A DNA stretch of 64,000 nt from Saccharicrinis sp963665705 (GTDB lineage Bacteria; Bacteroidota; Bacteroidia; Bacteroidales; Marinilabiliaceae): positions 1,922,001-1,986,000 of the forward strand of contig OY762448.1 in the NCBI GenBank assembly GCA_963665705.1, given 5' to 3'. Of the stretch, positions 25,529-35,013 are shown in pieces. Within the stretch, counting starts at the first letter, position 1. Each line of letters begins with the position of its first letter. The notes beneath the pieces were generated by a model. The model ran no database searches and had not been told where the DNA came from. It was given only the letters and a program-made list of their open reading frames with translations. Position numbers and translations under genes: made by a program.

Positions 25529-26254
25529 TTAAAGGTTTTCTAATTCGGTTTCCATTAATTTTACTTTAGGAATAAGCACCTTGTCTTCCAATTTTGAATG
25601 ATCCTGAAGGTCTTTTTCCAGTTTGAAAATTTCAAACAATAAGGAGTTGTATTTACAACTATCTGTTGGAGGTGGAAGATATTTAATTAATATGCTTTTA
25701 AGGTCAAAAACCTTTTCCTCAATATCATTATGGTCTTCTAGATATTTTTGGATGTTATATTCGTTAAAATTATTTTCAAAATCAGCAGTTTTACTATTTG
25801 CTTCTAACGATTCTGATAACGCAATTACATAAGGAAATACCTGTGTCTCTTCTAACTCCATATGAACACGTAGCTCATTGATGTATTCTGTAAAGAAGTT
25901 TTTAATCAACTCATAATTTTTAGTTGTTTCTTTAAGGTCTTCAACTAAAAGAGCTATTTTTTCTTCTATTTCAGGTATTTTATATTCTAATATACACTGA
26001 TGTGTTCGCCTTAAAAAATGAATGAGCCATTCAGCCTTAAAATTGAAGAATTTCTCTTTGGGAAAATAATCTTTGTCGTGAAAGGATCTGGCTATTTGAA
26101 TAAAGAAATCAGTATTGACATTATTTTCAATACAAACTTCGTCAATTGTTTTTTCTCTAAATCCTAAATTGATTCCAATTCGTTGAATAACCGCCAATAA
26201 TTGATAATCCAAATGAATTAAATCGGCCATTTTCATATCAGCTGTAATGAGCAT
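25529..26254 (-). CDS. Hemerythrin-like domain protein (RIC/ScdA-related)
   Basis: A 241-residue soluble protein. The first 65 residues resemble the ScdA N-terminal domain (DLIHLDYQLLAVIQRIGI) but lack its cysteines. Residues 75-235 form a hemerythrin-type four-helix bundle with His/Glu ligands in RRTHQCILEYKIPEIEEK, HMELEETQVFPYV, EDHNDIEEKV and QDHSKLEDKVLIPKV. Such di-iron proteins bind O2 or NO, or repair damaged Fe-S clusters. The neighbouring LuxR-type gene is 10 bp downstream. Protection of Fe-S proteins such as the hydrogenases is a reasonable inference. Confidence 0.8.
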   Translation of the reverse strand: MLITADMKMADLIHLDYQLLAVIQRIGINLGFREKTIDEVCIENNVNTDFFIQIARSFHDKDYFPKEKFFNFKAEWLIHFLRRTHQCILEYKIPEIEEKIALLVEDLKETTKNYELIKNFFTEYINELRVHMELEETQVFPYVIALSESLEANSKTADFENNFNEYNIQKYLEDHNDIEEKVFDLKSILIKYLPPPTDSCKYNSLLFEIFKLEKDLQDHSKLEDKVLIPKVKLMETELENL

Positions 26255-26322
26255 AGTAATTAATTTTATCCAAAAATAATTTTTATTTAAACTATTTCCA
26301 AATAGGATATGAGGAAATAAAA

Positions 26323-26350
26323 AAAAGGACTAGTGCAATCTAGTCCTTTT
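26323..26350 (-). terminator. Rho-independent terminator of der
   Basis: Perfect 11-bp stem AAAAGGACTAG / CTAGTCCTTTT with a 6-base loop, followed by a T-run on the minus strand, 25 bp past the der stop codon. Confidence 0.85.
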
Positions 26351-26375
26351 ACAGTGTTATTATTAATTGATAACT

Positions 26376-27680
26376 CTATTTTTTTCGCATGAAAATTTGA
26401 ACTGGTACTCCAGAAAAGTCCCACATTTTTCTTAGTTTATTTTCAAGGAATCTTTTATAAGGATCCTTCACGTATTGTGGTAAATTGCAAAAAAATGCAA
26501 ATGCAGGCGTATTAGTTGGCAACTGCATAATGTATTTGATTTTAATGTATTTACCTTTTGTTGATGGTGGTGGATTATCCTGAACAATTTGTTGCATGGC
26601 CTCATTTAATTTCGATGTTGGTATTTTACGAGTTTTATTCTCAAATACCATTACCGCCATTTCAAGGGCTTTATGGATACGTTGTTTAGTTAATACAGAA
26701 GTAAATACAATTGGAAAATCAACAAAAGGAGCAAATTTTTGTCTTACTTCATCTTCATATCTCTTCATTGTCATGGTATCTTTTTCAATCAAATCCCATT
26801 TGTTGATAAGAATAACCACTCCTTTTTTGTTTTTCTGAATTAACTGAAAAATCTTTTGATCCTGACTTTCTACTCCTCTGGTAGCATCGATCATCAATAA
26901 ACAAACATCAGAATTTTCAATAGCACGAATAGCTCGCATTACACTATAAAATTCTAAATCTTCACTTACTTTTGATTTTTTACGAACTCCGGCTGTATCA
27001 ACTAAATAAAAGTCATGATTAAATTTATTGTATCTAGTGTAAATCGAATCTCTGGTAGTACCAGAAATTGGAGTTACTATATTTCTATCTTCACCAATAA
27101 ATGCATTTACAATAGAAGATTTACCTGCATTTGGTCTACCTACAATGGCAAAACGAGGAATATCTAATTCTTCAATGTTTTCGGTACTTGGAAAAACTTC
27201 AATTAATCTATCTAATAATTCACCTGTTCCTGATCCATTTATGGATGAAACTGAAAAAAGTTCTTCAAGTCCTAAGGAATAAAAGTAACTTGCTTCAGCA
27301 AGTCTATCAGCATTATCTACTTTGTTGACTACCATTAAGACTTTTTTCTGGCTTCGTCTTAATATATCGGCAACCATTTCATCATAATCAGTAATGCCGG
27401 TAGTAACATCAAGCATAAATAGAATAACATCAGCTTCTTCTATGGCTATTATTACCTGTTTGCGAATTTCTTCTTCAAATATATCATCAGAACCAACTGC
27501 ATAACCACCAGTGTCTACAACTGAAAATTCCAGTCCATTCCAAACACATTTCCCATAAAGTCGGTCGCGGGTTACACCGCTCTCTTCATTAACAATGGCA
27601 GTACGAGTTTCAGTCAACCTATTGAAAAGTGTTGATTTACCTACATTTGGTCTTCCTACTATGGCTGCTATATTTCCCAT
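26376..27680 (-). CDS. der: Ribosome-assembly GTPase Der (EngA)
   Basis: A 434-residue protein with two GTPase domains in tandem, the mark of Der. First: G1 GRPNVGKSTLFN, G3 DTGG, G4 NKVD. Second: G1 GRPNAGKSSIVN, G3 DTAG, G4 NKWD. A KH-like C-terminal domain ends in MRKK. It acts in 50S ribosome assembly and is essential in most bacteria. It lies downstream of era on the same strand, an arrangement usual in this phylum. Confidence 0.97.
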   Translation of the reverse strand: MGNIAAIVGRPNVGKSTLFNRLTETRTAIVNEESGVTRDRLYGKCVWNGLEFSVVDTGGYAVGSDDIFEEEIRKQVIIAIEEADVILFMLDVTTGITDYDEMVADILRRSQKKVLMVVNKVDNADRLAEASYFYSLGLEELFSVSSINGSGTGELLDRLIEVFPSTENIEELDIPRFAIVGRPNAGKSSIVNAFIGEDRNIVTPISGTTRDSIYTRYNKFNHDFYLVDTAGVRKKSKVSEDLEFYSVMRAIRAIENSDVCLLMIDATRGVESQDQKIFQLIQKNKKGVVILINKWDLIEKDTMTMKRYEDEVRQKFAPFVDFPIVFTSVLTKQRIHKALEMAVMVFENKTRKIPTSKLNEAMQQIVQDNPPPSTKGKYIKIKYIMQLPTNTPAFAFFCNLPQYVKDPYKRFLENKLRKMWDFSGVPVQIFMRKK

Positions 27681-27724
27681 TTTATATGTTGGTTTTTTTT
27701 GTGTTTACAATATTAAAAAGCGTG

Positions 27725-27732
27725 CAAAGATA
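27725..27732 (-). promoter_or_regulatory. Bacteroidota -7 box (TATCTTTG) before der
   Basis: Exact TAnnTTTG match on the minus strand, 45 bp upstream of the der start codon, inside the 140-bp era-der gap. It suggests der has its own promoter as well as read-through from era. No -33 element at standard spacing. Confidence 0.4.
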
Positions 27733-27820
27733 ATGATTAATTTAGCACTATAGAATAAAGCAAAGAAAATTCACTAAGTTTTTACAAATTAGATAGATAG
27801 TTTTTCTTATCTGTATATAA

Positions 27821-28705
27821 TTATTTTTGATCGTATCCGAAATTTCTAAGTGTTTTGTCTTTATCTCTCCAGTCTTTATTAACCTTAACATATAGTTGTA
27901 AAAAGACTTTCTTATCTAAAAACTTTTCCATGTCTTTTCTTGCTTCAGTACCCGTCTTTTTCAGAGCACTACCTTTATGACCAATAATTATTCCTTTTTG
28001 TGATTCTCTGGCTACATGAATAATAGCTCTGATATTTGTCTTGTCTGCAGCTTCTTTGAATTCTTCAATCTCAACTTCAACAGAGTAAGGGATTTCTTTT
28101 TGATAATAAAGCAAAATCTTTTCACGTATAATTTCCGAGATAAAGAAACGTGTAGGTTTATCAGTTAATGATTCTTTATCAAAATATGGATCTGCTTCAG
28201 GCAAAAGTTCTTTGATTCTTTTTAATAGGTTATCGGTATTAAAACCACGTAATGCCGACATTGGAAAGATTTCAGCATTAGGAAGTTCTTCTTTCCATCT
28301 GGTTACTAATGTATCTAGTTGTTCAGGATTTGATTCGTCAATTTTATTAATGACCAGAATTACAGGAGAATCTGTTTTTTTTACGCTGTTTAAAAAATCA
28401 CTGTTTTTATCAAGTTTCTCAACAACATCAGTCATATATATTATAATATCAGCATCCTGCAAGGCGGTCTTGGAGAATCTAAGCATAGATTCCTGAAGCT
28501 TGTAATTAGGTTTCAAAACCCCTGGAGTGTCAGAAAATACAATCTGATAATCGTCTTCATTCACAATACCAAGTATTCTATGTCTTGTTGTTTGTGCTTT
28601 TGAAGTAATTATCGATAATCTTTCACCCACTAGTTTATTGGTCAATGTTGACTTACCTACGTTAGGGTTTCCAACAATATTTACAAATCCTGCTTTATGC
28701 TTCAT
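27821..28705 (-). CDS. era: GTPase Era
   Basis: A 294-residue protein: GTPase domain with G1 GNPNVGKSTLTN, G2 region TTRHRILGIV, G3 DTPG, G4 NKID, then a C-terminal KH domain (ESQKGIIIGHKGSALKKTG). Era binds 16S rRNA and assists maturation of the 30S subunit. Length is normal. A near-match -7 box (TATCTTCG) is at 28731-28738. Confidence 0.97.
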   Translation of the reverse strand: MKHKAGFVNIVGNPNVGKSTLTNKLVGERLSIITSKAQTTRHRILGIVNEDDYQIVFSDTPGVLKPNYKLQESMLRFSKTALQDADIIIYMTDVVEKLDKNSDFLNSVKKTDSPVILVINKIDESNPEQLDTLVTRWKEELPNAEIFPMSALRGFNTDNLLKRIKELLPEADPYFDKESLTDKPTRFFISEIIREKILLYYQKEIPYSVEVEIEEFKEAADKTNIRAIIHVARESQKGIIIGHKGSALKKTGTEARKDMEKFLDKKVFLQLYVKVNKDWRDKDKTLRNFGYDQK

Positions 28706-28963
28706 TTTATAATATTAATTAAATATGCTGCGAAGATACGAGAATATGCTATTACCCACAATAAAGAATGAAGAGGATATATATTTTCTATTATTTTTGA
28801 TGCATAAAACTTAAATACTTGAAACGAACATTTAAATTTTAAACTTAAAAATTACAAACTGGGTAATGAAATACAATGTATTCATGAACACCTTTGATTG
28901 TAAAAGTGAATAATAAAATTTATTGAGAGTTCCATCTGGAAAATAAAATCAAATTAGAAACAA

Positions 28964-29359
28964 ATGAAAAAATTTGTTCAGCCAGTAAATATTCGATTTT
29001 TCGATATTGATATGAATATGCATGTTAATAATTCGGTATATTTTACCTACATGGAGAATGCCAGAACAGAGTTATTGATGGATGTGTTTTTACAGTGTAA
29101 AAAAGAGGGAAGTACTTTTGTTGTTTCAGAAACTTCATGTAAATATAAAAATCCGATGCGACTTGGAGATCATGCAATCTGCGAATTGGTTTTTACATTA
29201 AAGAGGTCTGTGCTGTTTACAGTGGAATATACATTTAAAAATGCAGAAACGGGACTAATTTATGCTGTTGGAGATACGAAAATTGTGATGATAAATGAAG
29301 AAAAGAATCGTCCGATTCCTATTCCTGTCTTTATTATAAATGAGTTTATGAACCAATAA
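28964..29359 (+). CDS. Acyl-CoA thioesterase, hotdog fold
   Basis: A 131-residue single-domain 4HBT-type protein. The family signature is clear: NIRFFDIDMNMHVNNSVYFT with the catalytic Asp, then YMENARTELL, and a second strand block KNPMRLGDHAICELVF. Members hydrolyse acyl-CoA to acid and CoA; the chain length preferred cannot be read from the sequence. It is divergent from era with 258 bp between them, where I see only a distant TATTTTTG box at 28792. Confidence 0.88.
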   Translation: MKKFVQPVNIRFFDIDMNMHVNNSVYFTYMENARTELLMDVFLQCKKEGSTFVVSETSCKYKNPMRLGDHAICELVFTLKRSVLFTVEYTFKNAETGLIYAVGDTKIVMINEEKNRPIPIPVFIINEFMNQ

Positions 29360-29602
29360 TATAAAAATAGATTTTTCTCGCGAAGTAAGCATATCTGAAT
29401 TAAAGCATAGCTATTCGTTGCAGTAAGGTGTGTTGTGTATTGTATTGTTAATAAGGTGTATATGTGTTGTTTGTTTTGTTAAGTGTTTAGTTTTGTAGAT
29501 TTTTTAGATAGCACTGATGGGATTACAGTTATTTAATAATAAAACATAATGATTCACGGAAAAATTAAGGATATTTAAATTCTCCCAGGTAATTTATTTT
29601 TG

Positions 29603-29610
29603 TATTTTTG
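29603..29610 (+). promoter_or_regulatory. Bacteroidota -7 box (TATTTTTG) before mntP
   Basis: Exact TAnnTTTG match 20 bp upstream of the mntP ATG. The remainder of the gap 29360-29629 is AT-rich and holds no gene, no yybP-ykoY-type riboswitch pattern and no strong hairpin that I can find. Confidence 0.4.
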
Positions 29611-29629
29611 CGCCTCTTAAATTTTACAA

Positions 29630-30196
29630 ATGAATTTGTTTTCACTAATACTTATTGGGGTAGGATTGTCTATTGATAGTTTAGCTGCAAGTATAACAAC
29701 CGGGGCTTGCTGCAAACAGATTAAAACAAAACATATAGTAAAGGTTGCTGTATTTATGGCTGTTTTTCAAGGATTAATGCCTTATGTTGGTTGGTTAATC
29801 GGAAGTAGCTTTAAATCAGTAATTGAAGATTATGATCATTGGATTGCTTTTTTTCTATTGTTTTTAATTGGTTTTAAATTAATTTATGAAGGAATAACAG
29901 CTTCTGATGACAACTGCAGTAATTTTAATCCTTCTAATAATTTATTATTGATTGGAATGTCAATTGCAACCAGCATTGATGCTTTGGTTGTAGGAATTGG
30001 TTTTGGAATTATTGAAATCAATATTTATTTGGCAATGCTGATAATAGGTGTATTAACCTTTATGTTTTCATCATCGGGTGTTGTTATTGGTCGAAAAATT
30101 GGAAATAAAATTAATGCTGGTATCGATATTTTTGGCGGACTGGTGCTTATTGGATTAGGTATTAAAATATTATTATCTCATATTTATGGTTTATAG
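29630..30196 (+). CDS. mntP: Manganese efflux pump MntP
   Basis: A 188-residue protein with six hydrophobic helices. The two MntP half-repeats are seen: SIDSLAASITTGACC in helix 1 and TSIDALVVGIGFG in helix 4, each with the Asp needed for Mn2+ export. Length is standard. It protects against Mn excess. Convergent with the acetyltransferase gene, 1 bp between stops. Confidence 0.92.
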   Translation: MNLFSLILIGVGLSIDSLAASITTGACCKQIKTKHIVKVAVFMAVFQGLMPYVGWLIGSSFKSVIEDYDHWIAFFLLFLIGFKLIYEGITASDDNCSNFNPSNNLLLIGMSIATSIDALVVGIGFGIIEINIYLAMLIIGVLTFMFSSSGVVIGRKIGNKINAGIDIFGGLVLIGLGIKILLSHIYGL

Positions 30197-30197
30197 A

Positions 30198-30701
30198 CTA
30201 TACTTTTTGAAGTATTTTTTCATAAACAACAACATCTAAAATCTTTCCAAATTTTTCTCCTACCTGTTTAAAATGAGCACATTTTTCGTATTCACATTTT
30301 TCAAAAACACGAACGCTTGCTTTGTTTTCAGCAGTGATAACTCCTAATAGAACTTTTATATCTTTCTTTCTGGCAACATCCTCTATGATATTTAAAGTAG
30401 TTTTACCATAACCTTTACCATTCATCTCTGGTTTAAGGTATATGGTTACTTCAGCCGTTCTATCATATGCTTGTCTAGGTTTATAATATCCCAGATATGC
30501 ATATCCGCAACTTTCTCCATTCCCATTTTTAATGATAAAGGTTTCATACTTATGGTGCTGATATGGTACAATAGTTTTTATTTCGTCAATGTTAACATGT
30601 TCTGTATGAAATGTAGCTGTTGAGTTTTTGATATAATAGTTATATACATCACAAATAAACTGCAGGTCAGTATCAGATATTGATTGTAGCGTAATAGTCA
30701 T
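30198..30701 (-). CDS. GNAT family N-acetyltransferase (phosphinothricin-type)
   Basis: A 167-residue protein from the ATG at 30701 (MTITLQSISDTD), preferred over 30737 because the family starts at this point. Motif A for acetyl-CoA binding is EVTIYLKPEMNGKGYGKTTL; YNYYIKNSTATFHTEHV and GYAYLGYYKPRQAYDRTAEV match the phosphinothricin/amino-acid acetyltransferase subgroup. Likely acetylates an amino acid analogue or sulphoximine. Convergent with mntP. Confidence 0.85.
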   Translation of the reverse strand: MTITLQSISDTDLQFICDVYNYYIKNSTATFHTEHVNIDEIKTIVPYQHHKYETFIIKNGNGESCGYAYLGYYKPRQAYDRTAEVTIYLKPEMNGKGYGKTTLNIIEDVARKKDIKVLLGVITAENKASVRVFEKCEYEKCAHFKQVGEKFGKILDVVVYEKILQKV

Positions 30702-30755
30702 TTTTTTGTTGTAAAAATAGTACTCAAAACTAAACAATATTATGATTTATATTAG

Positions 30756-31012
30756 TAACCTGAGTTCGATATAAAATTATTGGCTCAGACCGCCTATAAA
30801 TAATGAGTTTCAATGAATATTTGTGAAGTCATAGCGAGCTATGTCAAACAAATATGAAGCAGAAAATCGTTGTTTATAGATGGCTTTCTATTAAAATACT
30901 AATCTACTTCGTTAAATTCTTTTACCATAGCTCGCTATGCAAAAAGAATTTATCTTGTATATCAGCATTTTAATAAAATCTGAGCTATTTAATTTTAATC
31001 GAACTCAGGTTA
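30756..31012. repeat. 257-bp MITE-like element with terminal inverted repeats
   Basis: Ends are TAACCTGAGTTCGATATAAA (left) and TTTTAATCGAACTCAGGTTA (right); the outer 15 bases pair perfectly. The interior encodes no protein. It contains two facing copies of a near-palindrome, CATAGCGAGCTATG (around 30830) and CATAGCTCGCTATG (around 30930), that are reverse complements of each other. A 63-bp copy with the same two ends but no interior is at 2037-2099. It fills the gap between the acetyltransferase and Tricorn-like genes. Confidence 0.75.
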
Positions 31013-31030
31013 GTAATTATATCAATAAAA

Positions 31031-31053
31031 ACGGCCGGATTAAATCCAGCCGT
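31031..31053 (-). terminator. Terminator of the Tricorn-like protease gene
   Basis: Stem ACGGCCGGAT / ATCCAGCCGT with one internal C-A mismatch and loop TAA. On the minus strand it follows the stop codon at 31077 and is succeeded by a T-rich tract. Confidence 0.65.
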
Positions 31054-31076
31054 TCAAATAAATTAGTTGTCGTATT

Positions 31077-34000
31077 TTATTGTTTAAGACCTTCTGCAGT
31101 TCTATCCTCAAGAGGAGGGGCCGGAGTTATTAGATGTTTATTTTCTTTGGTTAATTTTAATACTTCTTCAACAACGCGTTCCATTTGAGGATCTCTTCCT
31201 TGCATTAATATATTTGGATCGTCCCATACTTTAATATCTGGTCTTACGCCCTCACCTTCCCAAAACCAATGCCCATCATTATCATATAATCGAGCTCCGG
31301 GAACAGTAATAGAACCTCCATCGATTAAACGATGACCAGTGGCCGGTCCAACCAGAATACCTAACGTGCGCTCTCCTACAATAGGACCAGCTTTTAGTTC
31401 TTGAAATGCCCAAGGAAGACCATCTCCTCCAGAGCCGGCCCAACCATTTATCAGCATTCCTATGGGACCTGTGTTAGTTTTTACAGGACTACGATGATCT
31501 TTACCATGACGCCAGTGCAAATGACAATTCACAGGACGCTGAATTAACTCAAGAAAACGATCAGCTAATTGTCCACCGCCATTCCAGCGTTCATCCAGAA
31601 TAAAACCTTTCTTATCTAATTGACCATAATACATTTTAACTAATTCCTGTTGACCTTGTCCAGCAGTATTTGCCATGTAAATATAGCCTAGCTGACCATT
31701 GGATAATTTATCTACCATTTTCCGGTTATTTTCAATCCACTCCAGATATCTAAGGTTGTATTCATCTCTTCCGGATAAACATTTTACTACAACATCTTTG
31801 GCTTCAGCAATATTACCTGTAGAAGAAATTTTTAGTAATACAGTTTTGTTTTCCAATCCCGAAAATGCAGCATAAGGATCTTTATTTATATCTATCGTAA
31901 TATTATCTACAGAAAGAATAAAGTCTCCGGGTTTTACATTTACACCTGGCTTATCAAGAGGAGATCTTGTTTGAGTATCCCAACTTGCGGGCTTAACTAT
32001 TCGTTTAATTCGGTATAAACCATCTTGAATTTCCCAGTCGATGCCTAAATAGCCACAGTCCATCGAAGGACTTTTCTCTGTATCTCCACCACCGGAATAA
32101 GTATGTCCTGCACTTAATTCAGAAACCAGGTTTTTCTGAATATTTGTAACATCCCATCTGGTACGAGCATCATCAATTAAAGGATAATATCTGTTACGTA
32201 TAGCTTCCCAATCAAGACCATGCATGTTAGGATCATAAAAGAAGTCTCGATGGCGCCTCCAGGTATCCAAAAAAATCTGTTTCCATTCTTCTTTACGAAT
32301 AAGATTCATTGTTAGATCTTTTGTTGGTATTGGCTTTTCTATTTTTTGGTTGGCATCAGGTTTAATAATACCATAGTTATTTTTAGAACTAACTAGTAAT
32401 TGTTCACCATCAGCAGTTGCTGTAACCAATGAAACTTCATCCATTATTTTTTTCTCCTCCAGTTCTTTTAAATCATAAAAGAATAAGGAACTTGATTTTT
32501 CTCCAGAACCAGTATTAGGACGTTTATAAAATACAATTTTATCTTTAAAAGGAATTATACCTGAAATATTTCCGGCCTTGGGAGGAAGTAGTTCCAATCG
32601 GGCTTCTATATTATCAAATTCTATTTCAACTTTTACTTTGTCCTCATCCTTTTTGTCTTCAGATTCTTTCTTCTTCTTATCTTTTTTGTCGTCATCTGGT
32701 TTTTCTTTATCATTTTCTTTAACCTCAACATCGTCATTTTTAGGTTCTAATAAATTAGGAGTGCCTGATTTTAAGGCTATGGATGCTATTTGCGTAGAGT
32801 TTGGATATATCCATGTTCCATCACCTAGTGATGAATAGGCGGCATTAAATTTTCTATTTGTAAGATAAAAGAGGTACTTCCCATCAGTACTAAAAACGGG
32901 ATAATTATCATCGTAAAAACCACTGGTGATTTGATGTTTGGTTTTTGTATCAACATTGTACACAAAAATAGCTCCATTGGCATTATCCAGACCAATACTA
33001 TAGGTTAGCCATTTTGAATCAGGCGACCATGAAATAGGATAATGAAATCTGGTCCAATGTCCCAAGTTCCATCTATAATTATCAACAGTAGTTGTTACCC
33101 CTGATAATGCATCAATAATATTGATGGTATTTGTTTCATCAATAAATGCCAGCTTTTTACTATCAGGTGACCAAAATAATTCATACCCAAAGCCTTTCTC
33201 TCTTTTAGTTAATTGCTTGCATATACTCATGTTTTTTACGTCCTGTAACCAAATATCATATTCACCTGATTTATCACTCCAATAAGCGATTGATTTTCCA
33301 TCGGGCGACCAGGAAGGACTTTGGTCAAATGCTCCACTTGATTGGGTTAAATTAATAGTATATCCTTCTTTTACTGGAACATTAAATAATTCGCCCCTGG
33401 CTTCGAATACAATTCGTTTACCTCCTGGTGAAGCGGAGGCTGAAGTTATATTTTTACTGACATTTTTAGTTATAGGAATTTCATTAGATAAATCACTAAT
33501 CACATTAATGTCTATTTTATGGTATTTCATTTCAGAGGTATTCATTAAATATAAATCACCACCAACTTCAAATACAAGTTCCTTGTCAGAACCGGATAAA
33601 AAGGAAATGTCAAAATCTTTAAAATGTGTAATTTGTTGTTTTTCTTCAGATTTAGGATTGTATTTCCAGATATTTAGTCTCATATTTTCTCCTCTGTCTG
33701 ATAAAAAATAAATTTGATCACCAACCCACGCCGGTTTACCATCATTGGCTTCATTGGTTGTTATTCTATTTGTGGAGTCTGTATTAAAATCGTAGATGAT
33801 AACATCTGATGTTAATCCACCCCTATATCTTTTAAATGGATAATTTTCAGTGATTTTTGTGATATAAGCCAATTGTTTTCCATCAGGAGAAAAATCGGCA
33901 AGTTCTCCATAAGGGATTTTAAGTTTTTGAGGTAGACCACCTTTTTTGTTTACTGTATAAAACTGGTTTATTCTACCTATGCCGCTTTGTCTTTTTGAGG

Positions 34001-34367
34001 CAAATAGTAATTTTTCTCCGTCAGGATACCATTCCACCATTCTGTCTGAAAAAGAATTATAAGTAACCCGTGTAGGTATCCCACCATTTATGGGTATTAC
34101 ATAAATATCAGAATTGCCATTATATCTTGCAGTATATGCAATTTCTTTACCATCTGGGGAAAATTTAGGCCAGGACTCTTCTCCGGAAGAATGTGTAACC
34201 TGTATAGCTGTTCCTCCCGTTTTTGGAACAATCCAGATGTCGCCGCCATAAACAAATGTAATTTTAGTGTCAGATACATCCATGTAGCGCATTAATTTGG
34301 CATTAATTTGGCCGAATGCACAATACGATAAAAGCAGTAGAGTGCATGATAAGAATAACTTCTTCAT
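31077..34367 (-). CDS. Tricorn-like secreted S41 protease
   Basis: A 1096-residue protein with a signal peptide (MKKLFLSCTLLLLSYCAFGQ). Residues 25-540 form two WD40/PD40 propellers (repeats such as PKFSPDGKEIAYTARYNGNS and PSWSPDGKSIAYWSDKSGEY). A Lys/Glu/Asp-rich linker (about 545-580) precedes the tricorn core domain, a PDZ domain (near 800) and the S41 domain with the nucleophile in GSGGDGLPW (about 980) and the conserved ENGEGVRPD-like EGEGVRPDI. Such proteins trim peptides; the Bacteroidota forms are exported, so this one probably acts in the periplasm. No other peptidase genes are near. Confidence 0.9.
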   Translation of the reverse strand: MKKLFLSCTLLLLSYCAFGQINAKLMRYMDVSDTKITFVYGGDIWIVPKTGGTAIQVTHSSGEESWPKFSPDGKEIAYTARYNGNSDIYVIPINGGIPTRVTYNSFSDRMVEWYPDGEKLLFASKRQSGIGRINQFYTVNKKGGLPQKLKIPYGELADFSPDGKQLAYITKITENYPFKRYRGGLTSDVIIYDFNTDSTNRITTNEANDGKPAWVGDQIYFLSDRGENMRLNIWKYNPKSEEKQQITHFKDFDISFLSGSDKELVFEVGGDLYLMNTSEMKYHKIDINVISDLSNEIPITKNVSKNITSASASPGGKRIVFEARGELFNVPVKEGYTINLTQSSGAFDQSPSWSPDGKSIAYWSDKSGEYDIWLQDVKNMSICKQLTKREKGFGYELFWSPDSKKLAFIDETNTINIIDALSGVTTTVDNYRWNLGHWTRFHYPISWSPDSKWLTYSIGLDNANGAIFVYNVDTKTKHQITSGFYDDNYPVFSTDGKYLFYLTNRKFNAAYSSLGDGTWIYPNSTQIASIALKSGTPNLLEPKNDDVEVKENDKEKPDDDKKDKKKKESEDKKDEDKVKVEIEFDNIEARLELLPPKAGNISGIIPFKDKIVFYKRPNTGSGEKSSSLFFYDLKELEEKKIMDEVSLVTATADGEQLLVSSKNNYGIIKPDANQKIEKPIPTKDLTMNLIRKEEWKQIFLDTWRRHRDFFYDPNMHGLDWEAIRNRYYPLIDDARTRWDVTNIQKNLVSELSAGHTYSGGGDTEKSPSMDCGYLGIDWEIQDGLYRIKRIVKPASWDTQTRSPLDKPGVNVKPGDFILSVDNITIDINKDPYAAFSGLENKTVLLKISSTGNIAEAKDVVVKCLSGRDEYNLRYLEWIENNRKMVDKLSNGQLGYIYMANTAGQGQQELVKMYYGQLDKKGFILDERWNGGGQLADRFLELIQRPVNCHLHWRHGKDHRSPVKTNTGPIGMLINGWAGSGGDGLPWAFQELKAGPIVGERTLGILVGPATGHRLIDGGSITVPGARLYDNDGHWFWEGEGVRPDIKVWDDPNILMQGRDPQMERVVEEVLKLTKENKHLITPAPPLEDRTAEGLKQ

Positions 34368-34590
34368 GATGGAAAAAATTTGATGATTATATATAAAGAG
34401 ACAAGACGATATGATTGATGATTCAATCTGGAGATAAAAGTTACAAAATTATATTGAAACTATTGTAATCTATTTAAGGATAAATAGTTGATATTTAGGA
34501 GTGAATGGAAGTGTGTTGCTGAAGTGGGGGGTAAAAAAGGATTGTTTGATACTGGTAAGAGGAGTAATTTAATTGGTTGTATTAAAAGTA

Positions 34591-34631
34591 AACAGCTACC
34601 TCAAAACCAGGAAATGATTGAGATAGCTGTT
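34591..34631 (-). terminator. Hairpin terminator of the rhaM-GH43 transcript
   Basis: Stem AACAGCTACCTCAA / TTGAGATAGCTGTT, 14 bp with one mismatch, 53 bp past the rhaM stop. The rest of the 34368-34683 gap is AT-rich and shows no gene. Confidence 0.6.
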
Positions 34632-34683
34632 AAATGTTAACCTAAATCTTAAATGTTTATATATAAAAAACTCTAAAAGTTGA

Positions 34684-34998
34684 TTACTCCATGTAAAATA
34701 ATTCTTCAAGTTCAATAGAAACTGGCGAATTGTCTGGATTGGTTTTCATGACATCAGCCATAAATTTCCACCATTTCTGAACGATTTCTGTTTGACCCAA
34801 ATCTTGAGAACCTCCATCTCCACTAACTTTTTGGAAAGCAAAGAGTATGTTTGTTTCTTCATCCAGAAAAATAGAATATTCGCTTACACCAGCATCTTTT
34901 AATAGTTTTTTTAATTCAGGCCATATTTCATTATGTCTTTTTTTATACTCTTCTTTTTGGCCATCATTTAAATGCATTTTAAAGGCTAGTCTTTTCAT
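34684..34998 (-). CDS. rhaM: L-rhamnose mutarotase
   Basis: A 104-residue protein of the RhaM family: MKRLAFKMHLNDGQKEEYKK, HNEIWPELKKLLKDAGVSEY with the catalytic His, and NILFAFQKVSG. It interconverts the anomers of L-rhamnose. It lies 15 bp after the GH43-like gene and is surely co-transcribed. It suggests that the target glycan of this locus carries rhamnose. No other rhamnose genes are in the window. Confidence 0.88.
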   Translation of the reverse strand: MKRLAFKMHLNDGQKEEYKKRHNEIWPELKKLLKDAGVSEYSIFLDEETNILFAFQKVSGDGGSQDLGQTEIVQKWWKFMADVMKTNPDNSPVSIELEELFYME

Positions 34999-35013
34999 AG
35001 ATTTTATTTTAAA

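Noticed and set aside
26376..28705. HydF-type maturase among the GTPase genes
   Set aside because: The two proteins are clear Der (double GTPase) and Era (KH domain); neither has the HydF Fe-S cysteines.
29360..29629. yybP-ykoY manganese riboswitch before mntP
   Set aside because: None of the conserved loops could be found; only a -7 box is seen.
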